DNA of 64,000 nucleotides from Winogradskyella litoriviva. GTDB lineage: Bacteria > Bacteroidota > Bacteroidia > Flavobacteriales > Flavobacteriaceae. Below the pieces are notes generated by a model. The model saw only the letters and a list, made by a program, of their open reading frames with translations. It searched no databases and had not been told where the DNA came from. The first letter of the stretch is position 1, and every line of letters starts with the position of its first letter. This document shows, piece after piece, positions 54,089 through 63,487 of this stretch. The position numbers were made by a program, and so were the translations under genes. The DNA is taken from contig NZ_JABRWQ010000001.1 of NCBI RefSeq assembly GCF_013249065.1, positions 620,001 to 684,000 on the forward strand, given 5' to 3'.

Positions 54089-54957
54089 TATTCAAAATCT
54101 ATAAAATTGGTTGGGTTTACAGGATACCCTTTACTCCACAATTCAAAATGAAGATGTGGTCCTGTGGTTAATTCTCCACTGTCGCCAGACATGGCTATAA
54201 CTTCTCCAGATTTCACTAAATCACCTTGCGATTTTGTAATTGCTGAATTGTGCTTATAAACAGAAATTAATTCTCTATTGTGCTCTATAATAACCACATA
54301 ACCTGTTTCAACTGTCCACTCTGCAAAAATTACGGTTCCGTCTGCTGTTGCCTTTACAGGTGTATTAACAGGTACAACAACATCTACCGCAAAATGTTTT
54401 TCTTCCAAATTATAACCCTCAGAAATAGTACCATTTACAGGAGGAAATAAAACATAATTAGATTGATCACCTGCAACCTCAAATAGATTATACTTATCTT
54501 CTTTATCAACCTTTTCTCTTAATAAAGAATCTTCTCTACTTGTTGGTACTTGTAATATATCCAAGTCATTTTTTGAAGCCTCAATTAAAGAATCTCTATT
54601 AAACTCTAACGTGGAGACATCTCCTGTTAATACTTTTCTAATGGAAGCAAAGTATAATTTATCGACTTCCAATTTTTGTACTAATGAGTCCGTTTTGTAA
54701 TTTAATAGTGTAGCTTCCTTTTTTAACTTAGCGGAAGAATAACCAGGAATATATTCTCTTAAAGGTGTAAATGCAATGAGAAGCACAGTAAAGAATATAA
54801 GAGATATTGCAGAAATAGATGTTAAAACAAACACGTTTAAACGAGTTAGTTTTATTGCAAAACGTTCTTCAAAAGTATCTTCATTTAAAATGACTAAACG
54901 ATACTTATGAAGTAGTTTTTTTGCTAATTTTTTTTCCTTTTTTTTCTTTTTTGCCAT
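54088..54957 (-). CDS. M23 (LytM) family metallopeptidase, membrane-anchored
   Basis: 289 residues from the ATG at 54957; 23 further upstream codons in the open frame look non-coding. A lysine-rich head (MAKKKKKEKKLAKKLLHKY) precedes one membrane helix (about 45-68), a short coiled linker, and the peptidase domain with zinc ligands HFAVDVV (His-x3-Asp) and HLHFEL (HxH), plus the supporting His of YKHNS. It should cut peptide bridges in peptidoglycan on the periplasmic side. The Lys head suggests a cytoplasmic N-terminus. Confidence 0.92.
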   Translation of the reverse strand: MAKKKKKEKKLAKKLLHKYRLVILNEDTFEERFAIKLTRLNVFVLTSISAISLIFFTVLLIAFTPLREYIPGYSSAKLKKEATLLNYKTDSLVQKLEVDKLYFASIRKVLTGDVSTLEFNRDSLIEASKNDLDILQVPTSREDSLLREKVDKEDKYNLFEVAGDQSNYVLFPPVNGTISEGYNLEEKHFAVDVVVPVNTPVKATADGTVIFAEWTVETGYVVIIEHNRELISVYKHNSAITKSQGDLVKSGEVIAMSGDSGELTTGPHLHFELWSKGYPVNPTNFIDFE

Positions 54958-55044
54958 TAAAACAAAATTAGTTAAAATACTCAAATAGTACCATGATAAA
55001 GTCTTAAAGTTGCTATTACAACGCAATAATTAAACTATAATTAC

Positions 55045-55052
55045 TAACTTTG
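55045..55052 (+). promoter_or_regulatory. Candidate -7 box for tatA
   Basis: TAACTTTG is a perfect TAnnTTTG box, 19 bp before the ATG. The -33 TTG is not at the usual distance. Confidence 0.45.
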
Positions 55053-55071
55053 TATTCTAAAATTTATAATT

Positions 55072-55254
55072 ATGATTTTCAACAATATATTTTTGTTTAT
55101 TGGACCATGGCAGTATGTAATTATTGGTCTTGCAATACTTTTGTTGTTTGGTGGTAAAAAAATTCCAGAATTAATGAAAGGATTAGGTAGCGGAATTAAA
55201 GAATTTAAAGATGCTAGCAAAGAAGATTCTAAAGATTTAAAGGAAAAAGAATAG
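55072..55254 (+). CDS. tatA: Sec-independent protein translocase TatA/TatE
   Basis: 60 residues. One membrane helix (about 4-28, ending [21 protein letters not shown]) leads into the amphipathic helix and an acidic/lysine tail, the standard TatA form. The FGxxKxPEL hinge is intact. It forms the protein-conducting unit for folded, twin-arginine-signal proteins. tatC is not in the window. It is a single-gene unit with its own box and terminator. Confidence 0.95.
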   Translation: MIFNNIFLFIGPWQYVIIGLAILLLFGGKKIPELMKGLGSGIKEFKDASKEDSKDLKEKE

Positions 55255-55280
55255 TATAGAAACGATTCAGAAAAACCAAT

Positions 55281-55321
55281 AAAAAAATCTTCTAAATTTT
55301 AATATTTAGAAGATTTTTTTT
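55281..55321 (+). terminator. Terminator shared by tatA and the converging DUF4837 gene
   Basis: A perfect 17-bp inverted repeat (AAAAAAATCTTCTAAAT, 6-nt loop, complement) with A-run and T-run on opposite sides, so it can act in both directions. Confidence 0.9.
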
Positions 55322-55362
55322 GTCTTATAATTGAAGGTAATGGTAAGTAATTAATACTCGCT

Positions 55363-56343
55363 TTATTTAATTTTAATCGATTTAATCATTGCTTCTAATT
55401 CAAAAATATAATCTCTTTTTGGTAATGATGGTGCATAAACATAACCATCTGCAACTAAATAACGGTTGTTAATTTTATCTTCTATTGCATAGGTTATAAA
55501 CGGTCCTCCCATACTATAACCTTGCATATCCCACATACCTCTTACCTCGTAAGCTGGTTTGTTATCTATAATTGTTGTGAACAATGAAGGAGCATATGCT
55601 TCTTCTACAGCCATATAAATACCATCTTCACCAATAATTTTTGTTTTAGTAATATGATTACGCATTTTTACGATATCTACTATTGTGCTATCGCCTTCAG
55701 AAATGCTTTCCATAGGTACTTCATAAAGCATAAGGTCAATTGTTTTTGAACTTGATAGACTCTTTCTTATCCAGAAAAATTTGTCTTCTTCTGTAGCAGT
55801 TCTATACACAGAAGGAATATCTATAGTAATGCCCAATTTTTCTTCTATTGCTTTATCATCTAATGGTGAAAGATTAATCCTTCTTAAATTTTCTTTTACT
55901 TCTTCCTTATTAAAAGCATCTAATATTTTTGCTTTATTTTTTGTTAACTGTGTAATAATTTCTTTATCTGTCTTACCAGCTACAATGACAACGGTTTGTG
56001 GTTTAGCGAATGCATCATTCGCTATTTTTGTAGAGGCTTCAACGTCTTCTTTTTCTATTTTTAGAACTAATCTACTTCGAGCCGCAAAACCATCAAAAAC
56101 TTGTGGTGGAATTTGTCTAATGCCATACATTGGCTCATCCGTAGGTAAACCATTTAATGGTGCTGCAAGAAAATCTCGGATATTTTCTCCTACATTATCT
56201 TCCCATAATATGTTATCTACTACAACTGAAATGGTATTTAAATTTCCATTAGAATCTGGTAAATACTTTTTACTATCATCCTTTTTTGTTTCGCCACATG
56301 AGACTAACAATGCACAAAATAATACGGTAAAAAACGCTCTCAT
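55363..56343 (-). CDS. DUF4837 family lipoprotein
   Basis: 326 residues. The lipoprotein signal ends at Cys16 (FCALLVSCGE). Characteristic DUF4837 segments follow: LNTISVVVDNILWEDNVGENIRDF, YGIRQIPPQVF and the later FFWIRKSL and MWDMQGYSMGGPFITY. The family is confined to Bacteroidota and its function is unknown to me. It lies 24 bp after the lytic transglycosylase gene and probably works in the periplasm with it. Confidence 0.87.
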   Translation of the reverse strand: MRAFFTVLFCALLVSCGETKKDDSKKYLPDSNGNLNTISVVVDNILWEDNVGENIRDFLAAPLNGLPTDEPMYGIRQIPPQVFDGFAARSRLVLKIEKEDVEASTKIANDAFAKPQTVVIVAGKTDKEIITQLTKNKAKILDAFNKEEVKENLRRINLSPLDDKAIEEKLGITIDIPSVYRTATEEDKFFWIRKSLSSSKTIDLMLYEVPMESISEGDSTIVDIVKMRNHITKTKIIGEDGIYMAVEEAYAPSLFTTIIDNKPAYEVRGMWDMQGYSMGGPFITYAIEDKINNRYLVADGYVYAPSLPKRDYIFELEAMIKSIKIK

Positions 56344-56367
56344 AAGTTTAAAATTTTGTTGGTTTAA

Positions 56368-57927
56368 CTATTCAGAAACAATTAACGTCGTTCCTATTTT
56401 GAGTTTATTACTACTAATATCGTTCCAATCTTTAATATTTTGAACAGAAACTCCAGAAAATTTTTGTGCAATAGTCCAAAGTGAGTCTCCAGATGCTACA
56501 ATGTAGGTTTGTTTTCCTTCGGTATTAATTACTTTTTTGGGAGGTTCTGATTTACTAACAGCTCCATGCTGTCTTGGATAAATTGTTAACCGCTGTCCTA
56601 TTTTAAGGTTGTTGCTTCGTAAACCATTCCATTGTTTTAATTGACTAACTCTAACACCGTGTTTTCTCGCTATTTTACCTAAATAATCACCATCTCTTAC
56701 TCTATATCTAATTTTAGTATCTGAACTAAAAACTTGTGGCAATGGTTTTTCTCGCTGATTAAATTCTGCTTCAGCAAATTCATAAATACGATCTTCATTG
56801 GTAACAAACGCACCAATAGCTTTACGTGGTAATCTTAGGGAATATGTTTTTCCTTCAATCTTAGGGATTATATCTAATTTATAAGATGGATTTAAAAACT
56901 GTAATTCTTCAATTTTAATTCCTGTTGCTTCGGATACATGATCTAAAGAAATCATTTTTTTTACATGAATTGTATCGGTTTGAATCAATTGAAAAGGTGG
57001 ACGTTCAGGTTTAAATCCGTGTTCTTCTGCATATTCAAAAATATACATAGTAGCTAAAAAAGCAGGAACATAACCAGCTGTTTCTCTTGGTAAATTACTT
57101 CTAATATTCCAATAATTCTTATAACCACCAGAACGCCTTATGGCTTTATTTACGTTTCCTGGACCAGAATTATAAGCGGCTAATGCCAAATCCCAATCGC
57201 CAAAAATGCGATACATTCTTCCTAAATATTCTGCTGCTGCCTTAGTAGATTTTATTGGGTCACTTCGATCATCAACGTAGCTACTTACATCTAAATCGTG
57301 TTCTTTACCTGTTCCATACATAAATTGCCAAATACCTGTAGCACCAACTCTAGAGCGTGCTCTTGGTTTTAAAGCCGACTCAACAATTGCTAGATATTTC
57401 ATTTCTAACGGAATATCATGATTGTCAAATTCTTGCTCAAACATTGGGAAGTAAAAATGGCTTAATCCCATTAGTCTTTCCAATGAAGTACGCCTATGTT
57501 TTAAATACCCTTTTATAACACTTTCTAAAGAGGTGTTATACTCTACATTAAAAGGTGTTCTGGCATTTAGCCTTGCTAACCTTGCTTTTAATGTGTCTGT
57601 AGAAAGCTCAGGATAATAAACTGGCTCATAGTCTAGCTCTGTAACCGATTTATAAATGGTATCATAAAGTGAATTACTATATAACTCCTCTAACCATTTC
57701 GCATCGAGTTCGGCGGCTTCTGGTAAATCCTTAAGATTTTTAACTTCTAAAGAGTCTGTTTTGGCTTTAATCCTCTTATCTAAGGAAAAAAGCTTACCAT
57801 CAACAACTTCTCCTTTTACTGAAACATCTTTAGAGATTGTATCTGAAATACTATTGATTTTAGTTTGTGCATTGCCACTATAAATAGACAGACAAAGACC
57901 TACCAATACGAACATTTTTAATGTCAT
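56368..57927 (-). CDS. LysM-containing membrane-associated lytic transglycosylase (MltD-like)
   Basis: 519 residues from the ATG at 57927. The longer open frame begins with TTG and adds nine codons that do not improve the signal peptide (LKMFVLVGLCLSIYSGNAQ). The SLT domain has the catalytic glutamate in AIVESALKPRARSRVGATGIWQFMYGTG and the AAYNSGPGNV motif. Two LysM domains follow (YRVRDGDYLGKIARKHGV and YIVASGDSLWTIAQKFS), which bind glycan strands. It cleaves peptidoglycan during growth. pgk lies 72 bp upstream, DUF4837 24 bp downstream. Confidence 0.93.
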   Translation of the reverse strand: MTLKMFVLVGLCLSIYSGNAQTKINSISDTISKDVSVKGEVVDGKLFSLDKRIKAKTDSLEVKNLKDLPEAAELDAKWLEELYSNSLYDTIYKSVTELDYEPVYYPELSTDTLKARLARLNARTPFNVEYNTSLESVIKGYLKHRRTSLERLMGLSHFYFPMFEQEFDNHDIPLEMKYLAIVESALKPRARSRVGATGIWQFMYGTGKEHDLDVSSYVDDRSDPIKSTKAAAEYLGRMYRIFGDWDLALAAYNSGPGNVNKAIRRSGGYKNYWNIRSNLPRETAGYVPAFLATMYIFEYAEEHGFKPERPPFQLIQTDTIHVKKMISLDHVSEATGIKIEELQFLNPSYKLDIIPKIEGKTYSLRLPRKAIGAFVTNEDRIYEFAEAEFNQREKPLPQVFSSDTKIRYRVRDGDYLGKIARKHGVRVSQLKQWNGLRSNNLKIGQRLTIYPRQHGAVSKSEPPKKVINTEGKQTYIVASGDSLWTIAQKFSGVSVQNIKDWNDISSNKLKIGTTLIVSE

Positions 57928-57999
57928 GGTTACAAATTGATTCTTAATAAACAACGCAATATAAACGTTAGAATCTCTAAAAATAGTATTTTTTTGAAA

Positions 58000-59187
58000 T
58001 TAACCTAATATAGCGGCAATTCCTGGTAAGGTTTTCCCTTCAAGGCTTTCTAACATTGCGCCTCCACCTGTACTTACATAACTTACTTTGTCTTCAAAAC
58101 CAAATTGTTTTACAGCAGCGACAGAATCACCACCTCCAACTAAAGAAAATGCGCCGTTTTTAGTTGCATTTGCTATTGAGTTACCAAGTTCTATTGTTCC
58201 GTTTGCAAAGCTTTCCATTTCAAAAACACCTAAGGGACCATTCCAAAGTATTGTTTTACATTGGTTAACAACAGCATCAAAGTTTGCTATAGTTTTTGGT
58301 CCTGCATCTAAACCTTGCCATCCATCAGGAATATTCATTACATCACAAACTTGAGTATTTGCATCATTACTAAAAGCATCAGCGGCAATTACGTCTACTG
58401 GTATGTGTATTTGTACACCTTTTGCTTTAGCTTGTTTTAAAATATCTAAAGCCAGTTCCATTTTATCATCTTCGCAAATAGAATCTCCTATTTTTCCACC
58501 TTGGGCTTTTATAAAAGTAAACGTCATACCACCACCAATAATTAAGTGGTCTACTTTATCTAGTATATTTTCTATTACTGTAATTTTAGAAGATACTTTA
58601 GCACCTCCAAGAACTGCTAAAACTGGTTTTTCACCATCTTCTAACACTTTTTTAATGCTTTCAATTTCTTGAGCTAAAAGCTTACCAAAGCATTTTGCTT
58701 CAGGAAAAAACTCTGCTACTATTGTTGTTGATGCATGCGCTCTATGTGCAGTTCCAAAAGCATCGTTTACATAAATATCACCCAGTTTAGATAATTGTTC
58801 TGCAAATGCCTTATCGCCTTGCTTTTCTTCATCATGAAAACGTAAATTTTCAAGTAATAAAATTTCTCCTGGCTGTAAAGCACTAGCCATTTCTTCTGCT
58901 TCTGCACCAACACAGTTACTCGCAAACTTTACTTCTACTCCCAAGATGTCTTCTATCTTATTTACAATATGCTTTAAAGAGAATTGGTCTTGCACACCTT
59001 TTGGACGACCTAAATGCGACATTAAAACACAGCTACCACCATCTTCTAAAATCTTAATAATTGTTGGTTTTGCTGATACAATTCTGGTTGCGTCTGTAAC
59101 TTCAAAACTATCATTTAATGGTACATTAAAATCTACTCTGATTAATGCTTTTTTATTTTTAAAATTGAAATCGTTAAGTGTCTTCAT
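58000..59187 (-). CDS. pgk: Phosphoglycerate kinase
   Basis: 395 residues from the ATG at 59187 ([24 protein letters not shown]); 30 upstream codons in the open frame were rejected as leader. The substrate arginine-rich region RVDFNVPL and SHLGRPKG, the hinge and the nucleotide-binding [13 protein letters not shown] are intact. It transfers phosphate from 1,3-bisphosphoglycerate to ADP in glycolysis. It leads a probable unit with the LysM transglycosylase and DUF4837 genes, which is an unrelated pairing. Confidence 0.97.
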   Translation of the reverse strand: MKTLNDFNFKNKKALIRVDFNVPLNDSFEVTDATRIVSAKPTIIKILEDGGSCVLMSHLGRPKGVQDQFSLKHIVNKIEDILGVEVKFASNCVGAEAEEMASALQPGEILLLENLRFHDEEKQGDKAFAEQLSKLGDIYVNDAFGTAHRAHASTTIVAEFFPEAKCFGKLLAQEIESIKKVLEDGEKPVLAVLGGAKVSSKITVIENILDKVDHLIIGGGMTFTFIKAQGGKIGDSICEDDKMELALDILKQAKAKGVQIHIPVDVIAADAFSNDANTQVCDVMNIPDGWQGLDAGPKTIANFDAVVNQCKTILWNGPLGVFEMESFANGTIELGNSIANATKNGAFSLVGGGDSVAAVKQFGFEDKVSYVSTGGGAMLESLEGKTLPGIAAILG

Positions 59188-59229
59188 GAGAATATAAATA
59201 AGATGTGAAAAATGTTTTATTTTGAATAA

Positions 59230-59237
59230 CAAATATA
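59230..59237 (-). promoter_or_regulatory. Candidate -7 box for pgk
   Basis: Minus-strand TATATTTG lies 42 bp before the pgk ATG. No TTG is found at the standard spacing. The remaining intergenic sequence to holB (232 bp in all) shows no gene. Confidence 0.45.
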
Positions 59238-59419
59238 AAGATTTGAAAGTTAAAAAATAGACTTTACTGGATCCCATTTAACTAATAATACACTATTATT
59301 TACGATAACCTTTTCGTGATTACAAAAATTTTAAATGAAATATTCAATTAAAGATTTTAAGTATATATTCCATTTAAAATTTAAATAATAGATTAATAAA
59401 AAAAACATAGTTTTGCTTT

Positions 59420-60574
59420 ATGCAATTTTCTGAGGTTTTAGGTCAAAAACATATTAAGAATCATCTTACCACGAGTGTTGATGCTGGTAGAATAGCGCAT
59501 GCACAATTATTTGTTGGTCCGGAAGGTTCTGGCACTCTGCCAATGGCTTTAGCTTATGCTCAATACATTTTATGTAGTAATGTAAATGGCGAAAATACAG
59601 GAGGTAATGACTCTTGTAATATAAAATTTAAAAATTTTTCGCATCCAGATTTACATTTTGCTTTTCCGGTAACCACAAGTGATAAAGTAAAAAGTAAGCC
59701 CGTTTCTAGTTTTTATCTCGAAGAATGGCGACAACTTTTAGACCAACAACCTTACGGAAACCTATTTGATTGGTACAAAATGCTTGGTGTTGATAATAAA
59801 CAGGGGCAAATAGGTGTTGAAGAAGCCTTACAAATTGTAAAATCTCTGACACTAAAATCTTATGAAGGTGGTTACAAGGTAATGCTCATTTGGATGGCCG
59901 AAAAAATGAATACAGCAAGTGCTAATAAACTGTTGAAATTAATTGAAGAGCCTCCAGAAAAAACAATTTTTATACTTATTGCAGAAGATGAAGAGCAAAT
60001 TATAAATACTATTCGTTCGCGATGTCAAATTTTACATTTTCCACCATTAGCTGAGGAAGCTATTTCTGAAGCTTTGGTTAAAAATTATCAAATAGAGCAA
60101 TCTGTTGCTATTAAAATTGCGCATCAAGCCAATGGAAATTACAACAAAGCTTGCGATTTAATATATCAAGATAGTGAAGATATTCAATTTGAAAAATGGT
60201 TTGTTATTTGGATTCGTTCAGCCTTTAAAGCTAAAGGTAATAAAGCTGCTATTCACGATTTGATTTCCTGGTCTGAAGAAATTGCTAAAACAGGACGAGA
60301 AACTCAGAAGAAATTTCTCAACTTTTGCTTAGATTATTTTAGACAGGCCTTACTTCTTAATTATAAGGCTAATGAATTGGTTTATTTAGAACCAAAATCT
60401 GACAATTTTAAGCTTGAAAACTTTGCACCTTTTGTTCATAATTCTAATATTATGGAAATTTCAGAAGAGCTACAAAATGCGATATATCATATTGAGCGCA
60501 ATGGGAATTCTAAAATTATTCTCACCGATTTATCAATTAAACTTACTCGATTATTGCACAAAAAATCTGAATAA
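59420..60574 (+). CDS. holB: DNA polymerase III subunit delta prime
   Basis: 384 residues. The N-terminal GQKHIKNHL and RIAHAQLFVGPEGSG, then MNTASANKLLKLIEEPPEKTIFILIAEDEEQIINTIRSRCQILHFPPL, is the AAA+ clamp-loader pattern with the SRC motif. The P-loop position reads GPEGSGTL (about 33-40) with no lysine, as expected for delta prime, which does not hydrolyse ATP. It acts in loading the sliding clamp. It stands alone on the plus strand; TAGTTTTG occurs 4 bp before the ATG but is too close to be trusted as a promoter. Confidence 0.93.
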   Translation: MQFSEVLGQKHIKNHLTTSVDAGRIAHAQLFVGPEGSGTLPMALAYAQYILCSNVNGENTGGNDSCNIKFKNFSHPDLHFAFPVTTSDKVKSKPVSSFYLEEWRQLLDQQPYGNLFDWYKMLGVDNKQGQIGVEEALQIVKSLTLKSYEGGYKVMLIWMAEKMNTASANKLLKLIEEPPEKTIFILIAEDEEQIINTIRSRCQILHFPPLAEEAISEALVKNYQIEQSVAIKIAHQANGNYNKACDLIYQDSEDIQFEKWFVIWIRSAFKAKGNKAAIHDLISWSEEIAKTGRETQKKFLNFCLDYFRQALLLNYKANELVYLEPKSDNFKLENFAPFVHNSNIMEISEELQNAIYHIERNGNSKIILTDLSIKLTRLLHKKSE

Positions 60575-60575
60575 T

Positions 60576-61718
60576 CTACAGGTTAGCTTTTTGAGTTTTA
60601 AAAAACAATTGAGAAATTGGTATAAACATTACTCCACAAAACACTAAGATAAAAAACGCGTTTTTCAAGCCAAAAGTATGTGATAAATATCCTATTAAAG
60701 GTGGACCAATAAACATCCCTACAATTGCATAAGTTCCAATTATAGAAATAGCCATTCCTGCAGAATATTTTTTTGATTTACCTGCCAAAATATAAGTCAT
60801 TGGGAAAATGGCAGAAACACCAATTCCTACCAAACAAAAGCCTATTAAAGCAGTCCAAAATTGCGGAAACAAAATAGTCGTTAAAGTACCTGTAGAAATT
60901 AATAATCCACTAATTATATACAATTTTGGCATCCCTATTTTGTCTAAAACTCTGTCTAAAAAAAATCGTGATGTTGCCATAAAGATCATAAATAGAAGAT
61001 AACCATATGTAAAAACGTCTTCCTTTACTACTTCTTTAAAATAGATACCACTCCAATCAAACATACCTCCTTCGCAAATGGCAGCGAAAAAAATAAGTAA
61101 ACCCAAATAAAAAATAAACGGGTCTGGTTTCCCTATAATAAGCTTATTTCCGGTAGTAGATTTATCCTTTGTTAGCGAATATTTATAGGCTATTATAGTC
61201 GCTAAAATTGTAACTAATGCAATAATTAAAAAGTGATTTTGAATAATTACATTATACTCTACCATAATAGTAGAAAACAGCACTCCTATTACGCCTCCAA
61301 GACTCCAAATTCCATGAAAGGAGCCTATAATATTTTTGTGATAAAAGGCTTGTAAGGTTATAGATTGCGCGTTCATTGCTATATTTAAAATACGCATACA
61401 AATAGAAAATAGAGCTAAAATAAAAATTAACAGTAAAGCACTATTAACCAGACTAATACCTAACAATGCAAAGGCAAAAAACAGAAAAGAAAACAAGAGT
61501 AAATCTCTATTGTTGAATCTAGAAATTAGCCATCCTGAAGATATTGTACCTATTAAAGCAGCAATAGGCATCACTAATAAAATACTTCCTAATTGAGCAT
61601 CATTTAAATTAAAAGATGCCTTCAATGTAGGTATGCGTGATGCCCAAGTGGCAAAACACAAACCAGACAGAAAAAAATAGACACTTAGGGCAATTCTATT
61701 TATTTGTTTTGTTTTCAA
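60576..61718 (-). CDS. Major facilitator superfamily transporter
   Basis: 380 residues with about 11-12 membrane segments. The opening IALSVYFFLSGLCFATWASRIPTLKASFNLNDAQLG and the conserved loop SGWLISRFNNRDLL resemble the FucP/YbjJ-like branch of sugar or drug transporters. The substrate is not predictable. The start is TTG at 61718; a TAG lies five codons upstream and no ATG is available near the N-terminus. The stop is only 1 bp from the converging holB stop. Confidence 0.85.
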   Translation of the reverse strand: MKTKQINRIALSVYFFLSGLCFATWASRIPTLKASFNLNDAQLGSILLVMPIAALIGTISSGWLISRFNNRDLLLFSFLFFAFALLGISLVNSALLLIFILALFSICMRILNIAMNAQSITLQAFYHKNIIGSFHGIWSLGGVIGVLFSTIMVEYNVIIQNHFLIIALVTILATIIAYKYSLTKDKSTTGNKLIIGKPDPFIFYLGLLIFFAAICEGGMFDWSGIYFKEVVKEDVFTYGYLLFMIFMATSRFFLDRVLDKIGMPKLYIISGLLISTGTLTTILFPQFWTALIGFCLVGIGVSAIFPMTYILAGKSKKYSAGMAISIIGTYAIVGMFIGPPLIGYLSHTFGLKNAFFILVFCGVMFIPISQLFFKTQKANL

Positions 61719-61749
61719 ATTTAATTGTGATTTCTACTTAAACTGAAAA

Positions 61750-61772
61750 GAGTCAGGCTTAACACCTGACTC
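61750..61772 (-). terminator. Terminator of the OmpH/Skp-like gene
   Basis: GAGTCAGG/CCTGACTC arms of 8 bp with a 7-nt loop; on the minus strand it is followed by TTTTC. It lies 32 bp past the gene's stop. Confidence 0.7.
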
Positions 61773-61803
61773 AAATTTATTCTACATATCAAAAATCTGA
61801 AAT

Positions 61804-62337
61804 TTATTCTTCAGACTTAACTTCTTCTTTTTTGGAATCTTTATTAAGGGCATTAAGAATTTCTTCTGTTATATCGTTTGCATCATCACCATACAATACA
61901 CTTCCTGCTTCATTAGCTCCTAAAATATAAGTATACCCTTTAGTTTTACCGTAGTCTTTTATAAAAGCCTTAACTTCTTTTACTAAAGTATCTAGTTGTT
62001 TTTGACCTTCTGCAGATAAAGCTTTTTCTTCATTACTTATTTGATAATCTTGCATTTGCTTTTTCTGCAACAACGCATTGTATTTTTCTTCTGCTACACT
62101 CTGTTTCATTTTAGATGCTGACGCTTGAAAAACTTGAGCCTCTCTTTGAATCATTTGGTTAAGACTATCAGCCTTTTTATTAAAAGCATCAATTTTTATT
62201 TTAAAACTTTCCTCAAAATCAACCTTCTTGTTAAATTCATTAACCACTTTTGTATTGTCTACAAATCCGATTTTTTGTTGTTCTTGACATGATGCGGCTC
62301 CAACTAAAACCATTAAACCTAAAATTATTTTTTTCAT
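61804..62337 (-). CDS. OmpH/Skp-family periplasmic chaperone with lipoprotein signal
   Basis: 177 residues. The signal peptide ends in VGAASCQEQ with a lipobox cysteine at residue 17, so the protein is probably lipid-anchored, unlike the soluble Skp of enterobacteria. The body begins IGFVDNTKVVNEF and continues as a long charged helical hairpin (FQASASKMKQSVAEEKYNALLQKKQMQDY), ending in YTYILGANEAGSVLYGDDANDITEEIL, typical of OmpH. It probably guides outer-membrane proteins across the periplasm. It has its own promoter candidate and terminator. Confidence 0.9.
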   Translation of the reverse strand: MKKIILGLMVLVGAASCQEQQKIGFVDNTKVVNEFNKKVDFEESFKIKIDAFNKKADSLNQMIQREAQVFQASASKMKQSVAEEKYNALLQKKQMQDYQISNEEKALSAEGQKQLDTLVKEVKAFIKDYGKTKGYTYILGANEAGSVLYGDDANDITEEILNALNKDSKKEEVKSEE

Positions 62338-62404
62338 TTTATTATGTTATTAAATATTTATGTTAGCTAGAAACTTTACTATTTAAGTTTCAATTTAATT
62401 TTTG

Positions 62405-62437
62405 CAAATGTATAAAAGTTAGTCTGTGAAATGCCCA
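62405..62437 (-). promoter_or_regulatory. Promoter candidate for the OmpH/Skp-like gene
   Basis: Minus-strand TTG (62437-62435), 22-nt spacer and TACATTTG (62412-62405). The spacer is at the long end of the consensus range. The 256-bp region between this gene and the methyltransferase gene (62338-62593) holds nothing else that I can support. Confidence 0.5.
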
Positions 62438-62593
62438 ATTTTTTAACTATTGATAATTTCAATAACAAATAGATTTAAATATTTTCAAAAACTATTAAAA
62501 ATGACACTGTTTAAAGCGTTCTAAGCGCACTTTAAAATTTCCCCATGTTATTCCATATTTATGCATATGATATAAAAAATAGCCTTACTAAAA

Positions 62594-63454
62594 TTAAGAA
62601 TTAGCATTCTGTAAGACATAAATATGCGAAGAATACTCCTTAGAGTGTTTTGCCTTACGATTAGATTGCCATCCTATCCAAAATGCTTTGATCGGATTCA
62701 TAAATCCAGATTTATATTTTTCCGAAAGTAAACAGACATAATAAGCGTCAAATTTCATTGGTAAGGTTTTTACCAATTTCATATTCTTAGTTTTAAATAT
62801 TTCTGAAATTGAAGTTTTAGAAAAATGCCAAAGATGTCTTGGCACATCAAAAGCTGCCCAAAAATTTTTATAATAGTGTGCATCGTAACTTTTATAATTA
62901 GGAACAGCAATTACCAAAGTGCCATTTGTTTTTAAAAGTGATTTAAATAATGTAGTATGCATTTCTAAATCTGGTAAATGTTCTAAGACATGCCAAAGTG
63001 TAATAACGTCAAAACTATTAGGTTTAAGCTTCTTTAATTTGTCTGTTTCAAAAACCGAATTACTTGTTTTTGAATTTGCTATTTTACGCGCGCTTTCGTT
63101 TGGTTCAATTCCTGTAACCTTCCATTTATCATTTAAAGCCGTTTGTAAAAAATCACCTGTTCCGCATCCAATATCTAAAAGTGATTTAGTTTCTGACTCA
63201 AAAGAATTAATCAATTTCAATTTTCGCTTTAGAGAAATTTCCCTCACCTTGTGGTATGCAAATTCTAATAGATTTCGCTTTGTATCTGTGTGTGAAATAT
63301 AGTCTTCACTTTTATAATATTCAGATAACTTTTCTCCCTTTGGTTGGGGAAAAGTTTCTAGCATATCAAGTTCCTTATTGTATAATAATTGGAACTGGTC
63401 GCCAGAAACTGAATGGTCTTTTAGGGTTAGGAATGTTTGCTTATTGTTTGGCAC
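62594..63454 (-). CDS. Class I SAM-dependent methyltransferase
   Basis: 286 residues starting at GTG. SLLDIGCGTGDFL (about 91-103) is the SAM-binding motif, VTGIEPN the acidic loop and DVITLWHVLEHLPDLEMH the post-motif helix typical of Methyltransf_11/23 proteins. The acceptor is unknown; related proteins in Bacteroidota methylate quinone-like or glycan substrates. Many relatives have an N-terminal zinc ribbon, but no cysteine pairs are present here. Confidence 0.85.
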   Translation of the reverse strand: MPNNKQTFLTLKDHSVSGDQFQLLYNKELDMLETFPQPKGEKLSEYYKSEDYISHTDTKRNLLEFAYHKVREISLKRKLKLINSFESETKSLLDIGCGTGDFLQTALNDKWKVTGIEPNESARKIANSKTSNSVFETDKLKKLKPNSFDVITLWHVLEHLPDLEMHTTLFKSLLKTNGTLVIAVPNYKSYDAHYYKNFWAAFDVPRHLWHFSKTSISEIFKTKNMKLVKTLPMKFDAYYVCLLSEKYKSGFMNPIKAFWIGWQSNRKAKHSKEYSSHIYVLQNANS

Positions 63455-63487
63455 GAATTCTATTTACATTTTAAATAATTCACAATA

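Noticed and set aside
55781..56443. 220-codon open frame on the plus strand
   Set aside because: It lies fully opposite the DUF4837 and LysM transglycosylase genes, which have signal peptides and family motifs; the antisense translation is serine-rich low-quality sequence with no start context.
59408..59415. TAGTTTTG box just before holB
   Set aside because: It matches TAnnTTTG but ends 4 bp before the ATG and has no TTG at the proper distance; it would imply a leaderless transcript.
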